A DNA stretch of 64,000 nt from Actinomycetota bacterium (GTDB taxonomy: Bacteria; Actinomycetota; Thermoleophilia; Solirubrobacterales; Solirubrobacteraceae), in assembly GCA_018268595.1 (NCBI GenBank), contig JAFDWH010000009.1:425082-489081 (forward strand), in the 5' to 3' direction. Shown here piece after piece: positions 51,776 to 59,266 of the stretch. Each line of letters begins with the position of its first letter. The stretch's first letter is position 1. A program made the position numbers and the translations under genes. The notes beneath the pieces are model-generated. The model saw nothing but the letters and a program-made list of their open reading frames with translations. It ran no database searches and had not been told where the DNA came from.

Positions 51776-52015
51776 GACGTCGAGCCGGTTGCGCACGAGA
51801 CGCGCGATCGGATCATCGCGGGGCTTGTGACGATCGTGCCGGTGCTGGCGCTCGGGCTCGTCGCGTGGCAGCTGTGGGCGGTCGCGCTCGGCTGGAACGA
51901 CATCTTCGTGTTCCTCGTGATGTACGTCGCGACCGGGCTCGGCATCACGGTCGGGTTCCACCGCCTCTTCACGCACCCGCCTGTCAGAGGCCGCGTCTTC
52001 GGGCGTCCTCACTGA
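51776..52015 (+). pseudogene. Truncated fatty-acid desaturase fragment
   Basis: The frame reads a partial acyl-CoA delta-9 desaturase: an Asp/Glu lead, helix TIVPVLALGLVAWQLWAVALG, NDIFVFLVMYVATGLGITVG and the first histidine box FHRLFTH. Directly after FTH the sequence switches to PPVRGRVFG and stops at 52015. The other two His boxes and about 200 residues are missing. No good start is seen; GTG 51827 would give 62 residues. The end coincides with the 3' end of a minus-strand hypothetical gene, so a recombination at about 51985 probably cut it. Non-functional as an enzyme. Confidence 0.75.
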
Positions 52016-52271
52016 GCGCGCGGGCGATCTCAGCCGGATCGGTGCGGTTGCGCAGTTCAGCGATGTCTCTGTCGTGCTTCTGGGCCTGGCGGTAGACGGC
52101 ATCCTGAAGGCCCTCGACGATCGACTCGAGGTGCTGCACGCGTTCGATCAGGTCTCGTTCGCCCTGCGGTGCGCCCGCGCTTGGGCGCCATGCACGGACC
52201 CGCTGGCGCAGACGCCAAGTCATACCGGCGATCCGATCGTCATCTCGGACTTCCCTTCCATCTCGGTCCAT
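51984..52271 (-). CDS. Small hypothetical coiled-coil protein
   Basis: A short protein whose C-terminal 55 residues form a heptad-patterned helix (LIERVQHLESIVEGLQDAVYR, then QKHDRDIAELRN) ending DPAEIARALSEDARRRG. No family is recognised. The start is uncertain: ATG 52271 gives 95 residues, ATG 52223 gives 79, and the longer frame to 52376 seems Arg/Ser-rich filler. Its 3' end overlaps the broken desaturase fragment by 32 bases. Confidence 0.55.
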   Translation of the reverse strand: MDRDGREVRDDDRIAGMTWRLRQRVRAWRPSAGAPQGERDLIERVQHLESIVEGLQDAVYRQAQKHDRDIAELRNRTDPAEIARALSEDARRRGL

Positions 52272-52317
52272 GAGCGGCGCGATCTGTCCAACTGCCGGCA
52301 TGCTCGACCGGGACGGC

Positions 52318-52530
52318 TCAGTCGGGGTGCGCCGTGCCGCGAGGCCACCACTCGTGCCCATGCTCGCAGAACGCAAGCAGCGCCGGCTGAGCTGGGTCGT
52401 TGAAGCCGGACGCCGTCTGTTCGCCAGGTCGTCTCCGTCCGATCTCGGGCTCGCCGCAGAGCGGGCACCTCGATCGGTCCGGCTCGTGCTCCTGCTCTAC
52501 GCGATCCTCGTCCAACGACATCCAGGTCAT
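52318..52530 (-). CDS. Small zinc-ribbon protein
   Basis: A 70-residue protein with one CPLCGE pair near residue 22 and a CEHGHEWWP segment near residue 55, a plausible four-ligand Cys2-Cys/His site. The EWW(P) ending resembles mini zinc ribbons that recognise partner proteins or nucleic acid, but I cannot name a family. It is upstream of the coiled-coil gene on the same strand. Confidence 0.5.
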   Translation of the reverse strand: MTWMSLDEDRVEQEHEPDRSRCPLCGEPEIGRRRPGEQTASGFNDPAQPALLAFCEHGHEWWPRGTAHPD

Positions 52531-52609
52531 CTTGTCCGCGACCGGAGACTCTTACGCTGACCGGCACCTCGCGCGCTGTCAGGGCGACTTACCGCCGCGC
52601 CACGGATCG

Positions 52610-53041
52610 TCACACCTCGAACCACACGATCGCGAGAGGGCCGTCGCGTTCCACGCCCCAGGCGTGCGTGACGGATTCCACGACACGCAGGCCCCAGCCA
52701 CCGTGGGCGCCGGGCGCGCGGGCCGGGGTCGTCGCGAACGCCTCGCCGCGATGCGTGACGCTCACCCGCACTCGTGCGTCGCCGGCGATTACCGCGACCT
52801 CGATCTGCTCGTCGGCCGTCATGCGCCCGTGCATGAGCGCGTTGGTCACGACCTCCGAGGCTGCGAGCGTCGCCGCCTCGCGCGAGTCGGCAGGGAGGCG
52901 GTGCGCCAGCCAGTGCCGCACGCACGCAGGCGCGTCCCGCGACGCCTCGAAGGATCTCACCGCAGAATCGTCGCCGCAGGCCACGACGCATAGGTACCCG
53001 CGCACGCCACCGCGACTCGCGCGCGGGACCCAGGCGAACAT
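52610..53041 (-). CDS. RsbW-like anti-sigma/HATPase_c_2 protein
   Basis: A 143-residue GHKL ATPase of the serine-kinase anti-sigma type. The N-box is LAASEVVTNALMHGR, and the G-box is GAHGGWGLRVVESVTHAWGVE; the HATPase core covers residues 30-140, with a short basic lead. Such proteins phosphorylate anti-anti-sigma partners and control general-stress sigma factors. No partner gene is adjacent. It is divergent from the cold-shock gene. Confidence 0.88.
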   Translation of the reverse strand: MFAWVPRASRGGVRGYLCVVACGDDSAVRSFEASRDAPACVRHWLAHRLPADSREAATLAASEVVTNALMHGRMTADEQIEVAVIAGDARVRVSVTHRGEAFATTPARAPGAHGGWGLRVVESVTHAWGVERDGPLAIVWFEV

Positions 53042-53245
53042 GGCCGGTGGAGCAGGCCGTCGCTTCGCCTTGCTGCGGGGCGACTAACGCGGCTCGTGCC
53101 ACGCCGACGCCCGACCGTCCGCTTGACTGATACGGTGGTCGTTCAGGTCGGATCGGGAGACGGTCCGACACACCAGTGCCAGCGCTCGTCGTCGTTGCCT
53201 CACCGCATCCTCCTCGTCCGCAGCACATGACCGTGGAGGAACACC

Positions 53246-53449
53246 ATGGCAACAGGAACCGTGAAGTGGTTCAGCGACGACAAGGGCTTCGGGTTCATCA
53301 CCCCGGACGACCAGTCGGCGGACCTCTTCGTCCACCACAGCTCGATCGTCGGCGACGGCTACCGCTCGCTCGCCGAGGGCGCGAAGGTCTCCTACGACTC
53401 CGAGCCCGGCCCCAAGGGCCCCAAGGCGATCAACGTCCAAGCGGCATAG
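53246..53449 (+). CDS. cspA: Cold-shock protein (CspA family)
   Basis: A 67-residue single cold-shock domain that binds single-stranded RNA/DNA. RNP1 is [11 protein letters not shown] and RNP2 DLFVHHSSI; the start [14 protein letters not shown] is typical. ATG at 53246 follows a GGAGGAAC ribosome site. The 200-base 5' region has no other gene and may hold the long leader common for csp genes. A strong hairpin terminates it at 53471. Confidence 0.97.
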   Translation: MATGTVKWFSDDKGFGFITPDDQSADLFVHHSSIVGDGYRSLAEGAKVSYDSEPGPKGPKAINVQAA

Positions 53450-53470
53450 GCCGCCGCAGCACGAGCTGCC

Positions 53471-53504
53471 GGGGTCCTCGCCGGTGATCGCCGGCGAGGA
53501 CCCC
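53471..53504 (+). terminator. Rho-independent-type hairpin after cspA
   Basis: A perfect 14-bp stem (53471-53484 with 53491-53504) encloses a six-base loop TGATCG, 21 bases after the cspA stop. It lacks a U-tract, as usual in this genome, but the stem is strong. Confidence 0.8.
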
Positions 53505-53724
53505 ATCGCCCCGCGATCAGCCTCGGTCCCCTCCGCGCGCTGACATTCGCTGCTCCCCATCCGTTCGGGCCACCCGATCGGCACTAAGCTCGTCAGACAG
53601 GGCAACCTCCACCGCCCGGCGAAGCGACTTCGCGCAGCGCCGCCGTCGGCCGCAACGCCCCACGGCGACCTCCACGGACAGATTCGTCCTCGCGACGGAC
53701 ACGCCGTCCCCGGCAGCGCAGCCA

Positions 53725-54225
53725 GTGATCGCCATCGGCGATCCGCCTACGAAAGGTCGTCGACATGCAGGCCACCCCCGCCACCGAGCCGCCCAGGGCG
53801 ACTCGCTCCGCGCGACGCCCGACCCCCGACTCGCGAGGTCCGAGCGCTCCACTTCTCGCGGCCGTGCTCGTCGCGCTCCGGCGCGACAAGCGCACGGACT
53901 CCCCGCCGAAGCCGACCTGAGGACCACCATTCGCCACGAGCCACGGCTGTGCCGCATCTGCCAGTCGCCCCTCGCCTGCCAAACGCACCGGTGCTGGCGA
54001 TGCGGGACGCACAACCCGCCGACGGCAGGACAGCGGTCGAGCCTTCGTGCGATCGACGGCGGCTTCTCCCCAGGAACCGCTCGCGACGAGGCCATCGATC
54101 GCGCGCTCACCGGCGCTCCACCGCGGCCGCCTTCCGACGCACCGGACGACCCTGAGCGCTGGCTCGACGACGACGCCGGCCCCCCGGCCGAGACCAAGCC
54201 TCCAGAGTTGCGACTCCTCAGATGA
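53725..54225 (+). CDS. Possible zinc-ribbon protein
   Basis: The frame contains CRICQSPLACQTHRCWRCGTHN near residue 75, a dense Cys/His cluster that looks like a zinc ribbon, followed by an acidic Pro-rich tail (APDDPERWLDDDAGPP). The first 65 residues are Arg-rich and probably not coding; the true start is not visible. The Cys pattern is the only support. Confidence 0.35.
   Translation: MIAIGDPPTKGRRHAGHPRHRAAQGDSLRATPDPRLARSERSTSRGRARRAPARQAHGLPAEADLRTTIRHEPRLCRICQSPLACQTHRCWRCGTHNPPTAGQRSSLRAIDGGFSPGTARDEAIDRALTGAPPRPPSDAPDDPERWLDDDAGPPAETKPPELRLLR
53765..53920 (+). CDS. Possible 51-residue peptide
   Basis: ATG 53765 has a GAAAGG ribosome site six bases upstream and opens a frame of 51 residues. 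It is Pro/Arg-rich with one short helix (APLLAAVLVALRRDK). It overlaps the zinc-ribbon frame in another phase, so at most one is real in this stretch. No family known. Confidence 0.3.
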   Translation: MQATPATEPPRATRSARRPTPDSRGPSAPLLAAVLVALRRDKRTDSPPKPT

Positions 54226-54355
54226 GCCAGCGTTCAGTCGACCGCAGGCTCGGACGACGAAACGTCACCCGGCCTCAACCCGCCCGTCCTCACCGTCCGG
54301 GCGGCGTACGGGCGCTGCACTCGGCGCCAGCATCGCGTGCCCATCCCTGGTCGCG

Positions 54356-54805
54356 TCAGGTCAACAGGCGGAGAAGGTGCTCGGCGATCACGCTGGGGGT
54401 GGGTGGGCAGCCGGGGATGCGGAGGTGGACGGGGAGGATCTGGTCGAGCGGTGGGGCGTGCTCGGTCGGGCTGCCGAGGCGGTTGCGGCCGAGCGCACAG
54501 TCGCCGAGCGCGGCGACGAGGCGCGGTTCGGGCATCGCGTCGTAGGCGGCGCGGAGTGCCCCGGCCATGCGGGTGGTGATCGTGCCCGTGACGAGCAGGA
54601 CGTCGGCGTGGCGGGGCGAGGCGACGATCTGGAGGCCGTGGCGTTCGAGGTCGTAGTGGGGGCCGGCGGTCGCGGTCAGCTCGTGCTCGCAGGCGTTGCA
54701 GGAGCCGGCGTCGACGTGGCGCAGCGCGAGCGAGCCGGGGCCCGCAGGCGCCGGGAGCGCGATGCGGCGGCGCTGCCGTTGGAGCTGGTGCAGGAGGACG
54801 AACAC
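54356..54805 (-). CDS. Group 4 [NiFe]-hydrogenase-like small subunit (NuoB family)
   Basis: A 149-residue NuoB/HyfI-type subunit. Four Cys that would bind the proximal [4Fe-4S] cluster are present: C36 and C39 (AGSCNACEHE), C103 (GDCALG) and C133 (PGCPPTP). The GSCNACE form is that of energy-converting hydrogenase small subunits. It passes electrons to or from the large subunit. The GTG at 54805 starts ten bases after the large-subunit stop, with no clear ribosome site; the upstream frame is a shadow. Last gene of the six-gene operon. Confidence 0.88.
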   Translation of the reverse strand: MFVLLHQLQRQRRRIALPAPAGPGSLALRHVDAGSCNACEHELTATAGPHYDLERHGLQIVASPRHADVLLVTGTITTRMAGALRAAYDAMPEPRLVAALGDCALGRNRLGSPTEHAPPLDQILPVHLRIPGCPPTPSVIAEHLLRLLT

Positions 54806-54815
54806 GCGGACGCGG

Positions 54816-56267
54816 TCAGCGGTCGACGCAGGCGTAGCAGAGCTCGAAGCTCTTGTTGATGAGCGGGAAGTCGGGCAGCAGCTCGCCGGCGACGGCGCAG
54901 GCGAGGATCGGCCAGTTGGCGTAGGAGCCGGTCCGCAGTCGCATGATGGCGAGGCGGTCGGTGTCCGCATCGATCTCGAGCAGACACAGCGTCGCGCCGC
55001 GGGGGCTCTCGACGCGGCTCGCGCCGATGCCGGAGCGGCAGCCAGCAGGTGCCGCCGCGGCGGGTCGGAGCGGCTGGCTCAGGAGGTCGGCGAGGATGCC
55101 GAAGCTCGCCGTCAGCTCGGCGCCGCGGATCTCGAGGCGGGCGGCGACGTCGCCGGTCGGTTCGTCGGGTGTGGCTGCTGCGAAGCCGTCGTAGTGCAGG
55201 CGTGGGCTGTGGCGGCGGACGTCCTGCGCGATGCCGCAGGCGCGTGCGGCCGGACCGCTCGCGCCGAGCTTGGCGGCAATCGACGGCGTGATCACGCCGC
55301 AACCGCTGAAGCGCTCCTGGGCGGAATGGGAGAACTGGAGCTGGCGCCAGGCGCGGCGGTAGTCGTCGCGGAGCTGTCCGAGCGTGGCGAGCGCCGTGCG
55401 CGCGTCGGCGTGGTCGATCGTCAGGTCGCTGTGGGCGATCGCGATCGTGTCGAACAGGAAGCGGTGGCCGGTGAGGGTCTGGTTGAGTCGGTGTGCGCGC
55501 TCCTTGAGGGCGGCGAAGGCCATCGTGCCGGCGCCGAGGCCGACGCCGGCGCAGATCGCGGCGATGTCGCCGAGGTGGTTGTAGAGGCGCTCGAGCTCGA
55601 GCAGCAGCGTGCGTGCGCGGCGCAGGTCGTCGTCGGGCCACAGGCCGGCGGCGCACTCCCATGCTTGCGCGAACGCGACGCTGTTCGTGACCGTGCACGC
55701 TCCGCACGCCCGTGCGACCTGTGCGAGCGCCGTGCTGGGCGGCCTGTCCTCGGTTGCCTGTTCGAGTCCGCGGTGCTTGTAGAAGAGCTGCGGGTCGAGT
55801 TGGAGGATGCGCTCGCCGACGACGTGGAAGCGGAAGTGGCCGGACTCGATGACGCCGGCGTGGATCGGGCCGACGGCGACCTGGTGGGTGTCGCGGCCGT
55901 GCACCGGGGTGGTCCAGTCGGCGAGCTGGTCGGGGTGGCGCAGCAGTGGGCGCAGCGGGTCGTGGCCGGCGAAGCGGATCCCGTGTCGGTCATGCGCCTC
56001 GCGCTCGTCCCATTGCGCCGCCGGCGCGTGGGAGATCAGCGTCGGCAGACGTCCGGATGCCTCATGGCCGTCGAGCAGCAGCAGGCGGTCCTCGCGCGCG
56101 AGAACCACGCGGGCACGGGCGCCGCCGTCCGGGATGGGACGAGCGTCGAGGCCGGCGAACTGCCAGCCGCCGGCGAGCGCCTCCGCGGCGCGACGCTCCC
56201 AGGCTGCCGCGGACGGGAGCGTCTCGGCGGTCAGCTCGTGTGCGAGCGCGTGACCGGTGGCGGTCAT
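54816..56267 (-). CDS. hycE: Group 4 [NiFe]-hydrogenase-like large subunit (HycE/NuoD family)
   Basis: A 483-residue protein. Residues 1-110 resemble a NuoC/HycE N-terminal domain (AQWDEREAHDRHGIRFAGHDP). The large-subunit domain then has the L1 motif RACGAC with C188 and C191, and the L2 motif ELCYAC with C477 and C480 at the extreme C-terminus. All four potential Ni ligands are therefore present, unlike complex I and the Cys-less relatives. The D/P of the canonical L2 (DPCxxC) are replaced by E/L. There is no C-terminal extension after L2 for an endopeptidase to remove. It may be a hydrogenase or a formate-hydrogenlyase-type catalytic subunit; no formate dehydrogenase is nearby. Confidence 0.88.
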   Translation of the reverse strand: MTATGHALAHELTAETLPSAAAWERRAAEALAGGWQFAGLDARPIPDGGARARVVLAREDRLLLLDGHEASGRLPTLISHAPAAQWDEREAHDRHGIRFAGHDPLRPLLRHPDQLADWTTPVHGRDTHQVAVGPIHAGVIESGHFRFHVVGERILQLDPQLFYKHRGLEQATEDRPPSTALAQVARACGACTVTNSVAFAQAWECAAGLWPDDDLRRARTLLLELERLYNHLGDIAAICAGVGLGAGTMAFAALKERAHRLNQTLTGHRFLFDTIAIAHSDLTIDHADARTALATLGQLRDDYRRAWRQLQFSHSAQERFSGCGVITPSIAAKLGASGPAARACGIAQDVRRHSPRLHYDGFAAATPDEPTGDVAARLEIRGAELTASFGILADLLSQPLRPAAAAPAGCRSGIGASRVESPRGATLCLLEIDADTDRLAIMRLRTGSYANWPILACAVAGELLPDFPLINKSFELCYACVDR

Positions 56268-57733
56268 GGGAGCCCTGCGGCAAGGCGCGTGACGAGCTGT
56301 GCGTGCGGCAGCGCGAGCGCGCCGGCCGACAGCGCGGCGAGCGCGACGGCGACGCCGATCGTCAGCGCCGCGAGTCGCGGCGAGCGGCGACGAACGACTG
56401 TCCCGCGGCGTGCGGGCGTCTCGGCGGCGAGCGCCTCGATCAGTGCGTGCGCGAGTCCGAGGAAGCCGAGTGCGAGCAGCACCGCGGCGGCGATCGTGAC
56501 GGCGAGGCGGCCGGTCGCGATCCCGCCGGCGAGGATCAGCAGCTCGCTGAAGAACAGCGGCGCGGGCGGCATCCCGCCGAGCGTCGCGAGGCTCAGCCCG
56601 ACCGCGCTCGCGGCGGCCGGGCTGGTCGCCGGCAATCCGGCGGCGGGGCGACGTGCGAGGGCGGGGTCGGCGGCGAGCAGCGGGATGGTGGCGGTGAACC
56701 CGAGTGCCTTCGCGAGCGCGTGGCCGGCGAGGTGGACGATCACTCCGGCGATCGCGAGCGGGCCGCCGAAGCCGATCCCGAGCGCGAGCACGCCCATGTG
56801 CTCGAGGCTCGAAAAGGCGAGCAGTCGCTTGAGCGCCATCGGGCGCCACAGGAACGGCACCGCGACCGCGAGCGAGACGAGCCCGAACGCGAGCAGCAGC
56901 GTGCGCACCGTGCCGGCGGCGCTGGTGGGCGCGAGCGCGGTCTGCACGCGCCAGGCGACGAGCACGACCGTCGGGAGCAGCGCAGCGGAGAGCAGCGCGC
57001 TGACCGGCGGCGGCGCCTCGCTGTGCGCGTCCGGCAGCCAGTTGTGCACGGGCGCCCAGCCGGCCTTCGCGGCCAGGCCGCCCAGCAGGAGGACGGCTGC
57101 GAGGGTTGCGGTGGCCGGGTCGAGCGTGTGCGCGCCGGCGTGGATCGCCGCCCAGTCGAGCGTGTGCAGCGAGCCGTCGCCGTCGCCGAGCGCGGCGAAC
57201 AGCACGACGATCCCGAGCAGCGCGATCGTCAGCCCGAACGTCGTCAGGATCAGGTACTTCCAGCCGGCCTCCAGCGCGCGGCGTCTGCCGCTCGAGGCGA
57301 CGAGCAGGGCCGAGGCGGCGGTGGTGGACTCGACGAGCAGCCACGCGACGGCGAGGTTGGCGGCGAGCGGCACGACCAGCAGCGCGCCCCAGAACAGCAG
57401 CAGCGAGGCGTGGATCACGCGATGCGAGCGGCCGGCGTCGTGGCCGTCCGCAGCGCGCAGGTACACCGGGAGCGTCAGCGCGCTCAGCAGCCCGATCGCA
57501 GCGATCACGAGCAGGAAGACGCCAGCCGCCGCATCCGCCTGGCACCAGGCGCCGGGCACAGGCGCGGCGGGGTCGAGCAGGATCCTCAGCCCGAGCACCG
57601 TGGCGACCGCAGCCGTCGCAAGCGCCGCCGCCGTGCTGATGCGCACCGTCGTGCGCACCGCGGCCGGCAGCGCGCACAGCAGCGCGCCGACGAGCGGGAT
57701 GGCGAGGGTCGCGAGTGCGAGCGCCTCAGTCAC
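56264..57733 (-). CDS. hycQ: HyfF/HycQ-like proton-translocating membrane subunit
   Basis: A 489-residue antiporter-like subunit (NuoL/M/N family) with about 14 helices. Recognisable are LVESTTAASALLVAS, the Lys-bearing segment GGLAAKAGWAPVHNWLPDAHSEAPPPVSALLS and FSSLEHMGVLALGIGFGG; these carry the conserved Glu/Lys/His of the ion channel. GTG start at 57733. It follows HyfE in the order seen in mycobacterial hyc loci and overlaps both neighbours. Confidence 0.9.
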   Translation of the reverse strand: MTEALALATLAIPLVGALLCALPAAVRTTVRISTAAALATAAVATVLGLRILLDPAAPVPGAWCQADAAAGVFLLVIAAIGLLSALTLPVYLRAADGHDAGRSHRVIHASLLLFWGALLVVPLAANLAVAWLLVESTTAASALLVASSGRRRALEAGWKYLILTTFGLTIALLGIVVLFAALGDGDGSLHTLDWAAIHAGAHTLDPATATLAAVLLLGGLAAKAGWAPVHNWLPDAHSEAPPPVSALLSAALLPTVVLVAWRVQTALAPTSAAGTVRTLLLAFGLVSLAVAVPFLWRPMALKRLLAFSSLEHMGVLALGIGFGGPLAIAGVIVHLAGHALAKALGFTATIPLLAADPALARRPAAGLPATSPAAASAVGLSLATLGGMPPAPLFFSELLILAGGIATGRLAVTIAAAVLLALGFLGLAHALIEALAAETPARRGTVVRRRSPRLAALTIGVAVALAALSAGALALPHAQLVTRLAAGLP

Positions 57734-58340
57734 GCAAGGTCTCCAGCAGGCTGCTGTCGCCGCTGCCGAGTCGCGCGTGGATCTGCGTTCCGAGCAGCGC
57801 GACGACCGCAACGGTCACGACGAGGTCGCAGCAGAGCCCCAGCTCGATCGCGCCGGGAATCCCGCCGGCGATCGCGAGGCTCGCGAGGTAGACGCCGTTC
57901 TCGGCGACGAGCACGCCGATCGCCTGGAAGACGACCGGTCGCCGCAGCGCCGCGATGGCGAGTCCGAGCACGACGAGCGCGACCGCCGCGCGCCCGAGCC
58001 CGGCCGGCTCGAATCCGAGCGGCGGCGCAAGCGCGACCGTGCCGAGCACGACCGCGACCGTCGCGACGAGGCGGCCGAGCGCGAACCGCTCGGCGGCAAG
58101 GCGCCGCGGCTCGCGCGTGAGCGCGGTCACGCGCGCGAGCACGAGCGGCAGGGCAATCCCGCGCGCGAGCAGCACGACGCCGGGCAGCAGGAGCGCCCCG
58201 GCGTCGCGGGCTTCGTGCAGCGCGAGCGCGCCGAGCAGCAGCGACTGCGCGGCCAACAGCGCGATCGCGGCAGAGCGGCGTCGCGCGACGACGATCGCGA
58301 ACCCGAGCGCGACGAGCGCCCATGGCAGCGGCCCGCTCAT
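57726..58340 (-). CDS. hycP: HyfE/HycP-like membrane subunit (hydrogenase-4 component E)
   Basis: A 204-residue membrane protein with six or seven helices. The pattern AAQSLLLGALAL, LARGIALPLVLARV and FQAIGVLVAENGVYLASLAIAGGIP is that of HyfE, a NuoK-like subunit. Start ATG 58340 overlaps the HyfC-like gene; its end overlaps the HyfF-like gene by eight bases. Confidence 0.88.
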   Translation of the reverse strand: MSGPLPWALVALGFAIVVARRRSAAIALLAAQSLLLGALALHEARDAGALLLPGVVLLARGIALPLVLARVTALTREPRRLAAERFALGRLVATVAVVLGTVALAPPLGFEPAGLGRAAVALVVLGLAIAALRRPVVFQAIGVLVAENGVYLASLAIAGGIPGAIELGLCCDLVVTVAVVALLGTQIHARLGSGDSSLLETLRD

Positions 58341-59266
58341 CCGCCGCCCCCGACGAGCAGGCTGCCCAGGCCGATCAGCGCGAGCGCGCCAGCACCGGCG
58401 AGGAAGACCGGCACGCGCAGCAGCCGCATCTTCGCCAGCACCGACTCCGTGAGCGCCAGCGCCACGGCGAGCAGCACGAGCGCGGCGGCAAGGAGTGCGA
58501 GGCGCGCCGCGAACGGCCCCGTGCTCGGCGCCATCAGCCCGACACCGAGGAGTGCGAGCAGCCACAACCGTGCGGTCGCGGCCCACTGCAGGCAGGCCAG
58601 CTCGCGGCCGGCGTACTCCAGCAGCGGGCCCTCGTGGATCATCGTCAGCTCGAGGTGCGTGTCCGGGTTGTCGACCGGCAGGCGGCCCGCCTCCGCCAGC
58701 GCGACGAGCGTGAACGCGAGCGCCGCGCACCAGTGCGCCGGCTCGCCCCACGCCGACGGCGCCGAGCCGGCCGCGGCCATCGCGACGAGGTCGCTGCTCG
58801 GACCCGCGCCGAGCATCACGAGCAGCAGCGCGAGCAGCAGCACCGCCTCCGCGAAGACGGCGATCGTCAGGTCGCGGCTGGCGCCCATCAGCGCGAACCC
58901 GCTGCCGGTGTCCCACGCCGCCAGCGCCATCGCGAAGCGTCCGAGCCCGAGCAGGCCGAGCAGCAGCAGCGCGTCGTGCCCGACGCCCCAGCCGGCCGCC
59001 CTCCCCGCGACCGGCACGAGCAGCAGCGCGAGGAGCGTGCTGGCGACGACGAGCGGCGGCGCGAGCGCGTAGAGCGCCGAGACCCCGGCAGGCGCGACGC
59101 CGCCCTTGCGCCACAGGCGCCGCAGGTCGCGGTAGGGCTGCAGCGGCGAGGGGCCGCGACGGCCCTGCAACCGAGCCTTCAGTCGGTTCACGCTGCCGGC
59201 GAAGAGCGGCGCGAGCGCCGCCCCTGTCAGCTGCAGCGCCCCGATCCCGATCGTGCCGGCGCTCAT
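58337..59266 (-). CDS. hycD: HyfC/HycD-like membrane subunit (NuoH family)
   Basis: A 309-residue NuoH-like subunit with eight helices. Typical motifs: RLKARLQGRRGPSPLQPYRDLRRLW near residue 30, ELTMIHEGPLLEYAGRELA with the conserved Glu, and EAGRLPVDNPDTHLE. NuoH/HycD couples the hydrophilic arm to the membrane. Overlaps both neighbours by four bases. Confidence 0.92.
   Translation of the reverse strand: MSAGTIGIGALQLTGAALAPLFAGSVNRLKARLQGRRGPSPLQPYRDLRRLWRKGGVAPAGVSALYALAPPLVVASTLLALLLVPVAGRAAGWGVGHDALLLLGLLGLGRFAMALAAWDTGSGFALMGASRDLTIAVFAEAVLLLALLLVMLGAGPSSDLVAMAAAGSAPSAWGEPAHWCAALAFTLVALAEAGRLPVDNPDTHLELTMIHEGPLLEYAGRELACLQWAATARLWLLALLGVGLMAPSTGPFAARLALLAAALVLLAVALALTESVLAKMRLLRVPVFLAGAGALALIGLGSLLVGGGG

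Larger units (their letters stand above)
53505..54355. other. 850-base stretch with only weak small-gene candidates
   Basis: Between cspA and the hydrogenase-like operon I see no strong gene. Two overlapping frames on the plus strand have some coding character (53765-53920 and 53725-54225, listed separately). A 226-residue minus-strand frame at 53517-54197 is Arg/Ser-rich and looks like a shadow. The last 130 bases before 54356 show nothing. Confidence 0.5.

Noticed and set aside
53517..54197. 226-residue minus-strand frame
   Set aside because: Ser/Arg-rich, no ribosome site or motif, antisense to two equally weak plus-strand candidates.
54696..59072. 1458-residue open frame on the plus strand
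   Set aside because: Runs antisense to the six-gene hydrogenase-like operon; composition is Ala/Ser/Arg-rich with no motifs. High GC makes such shadow frames common.
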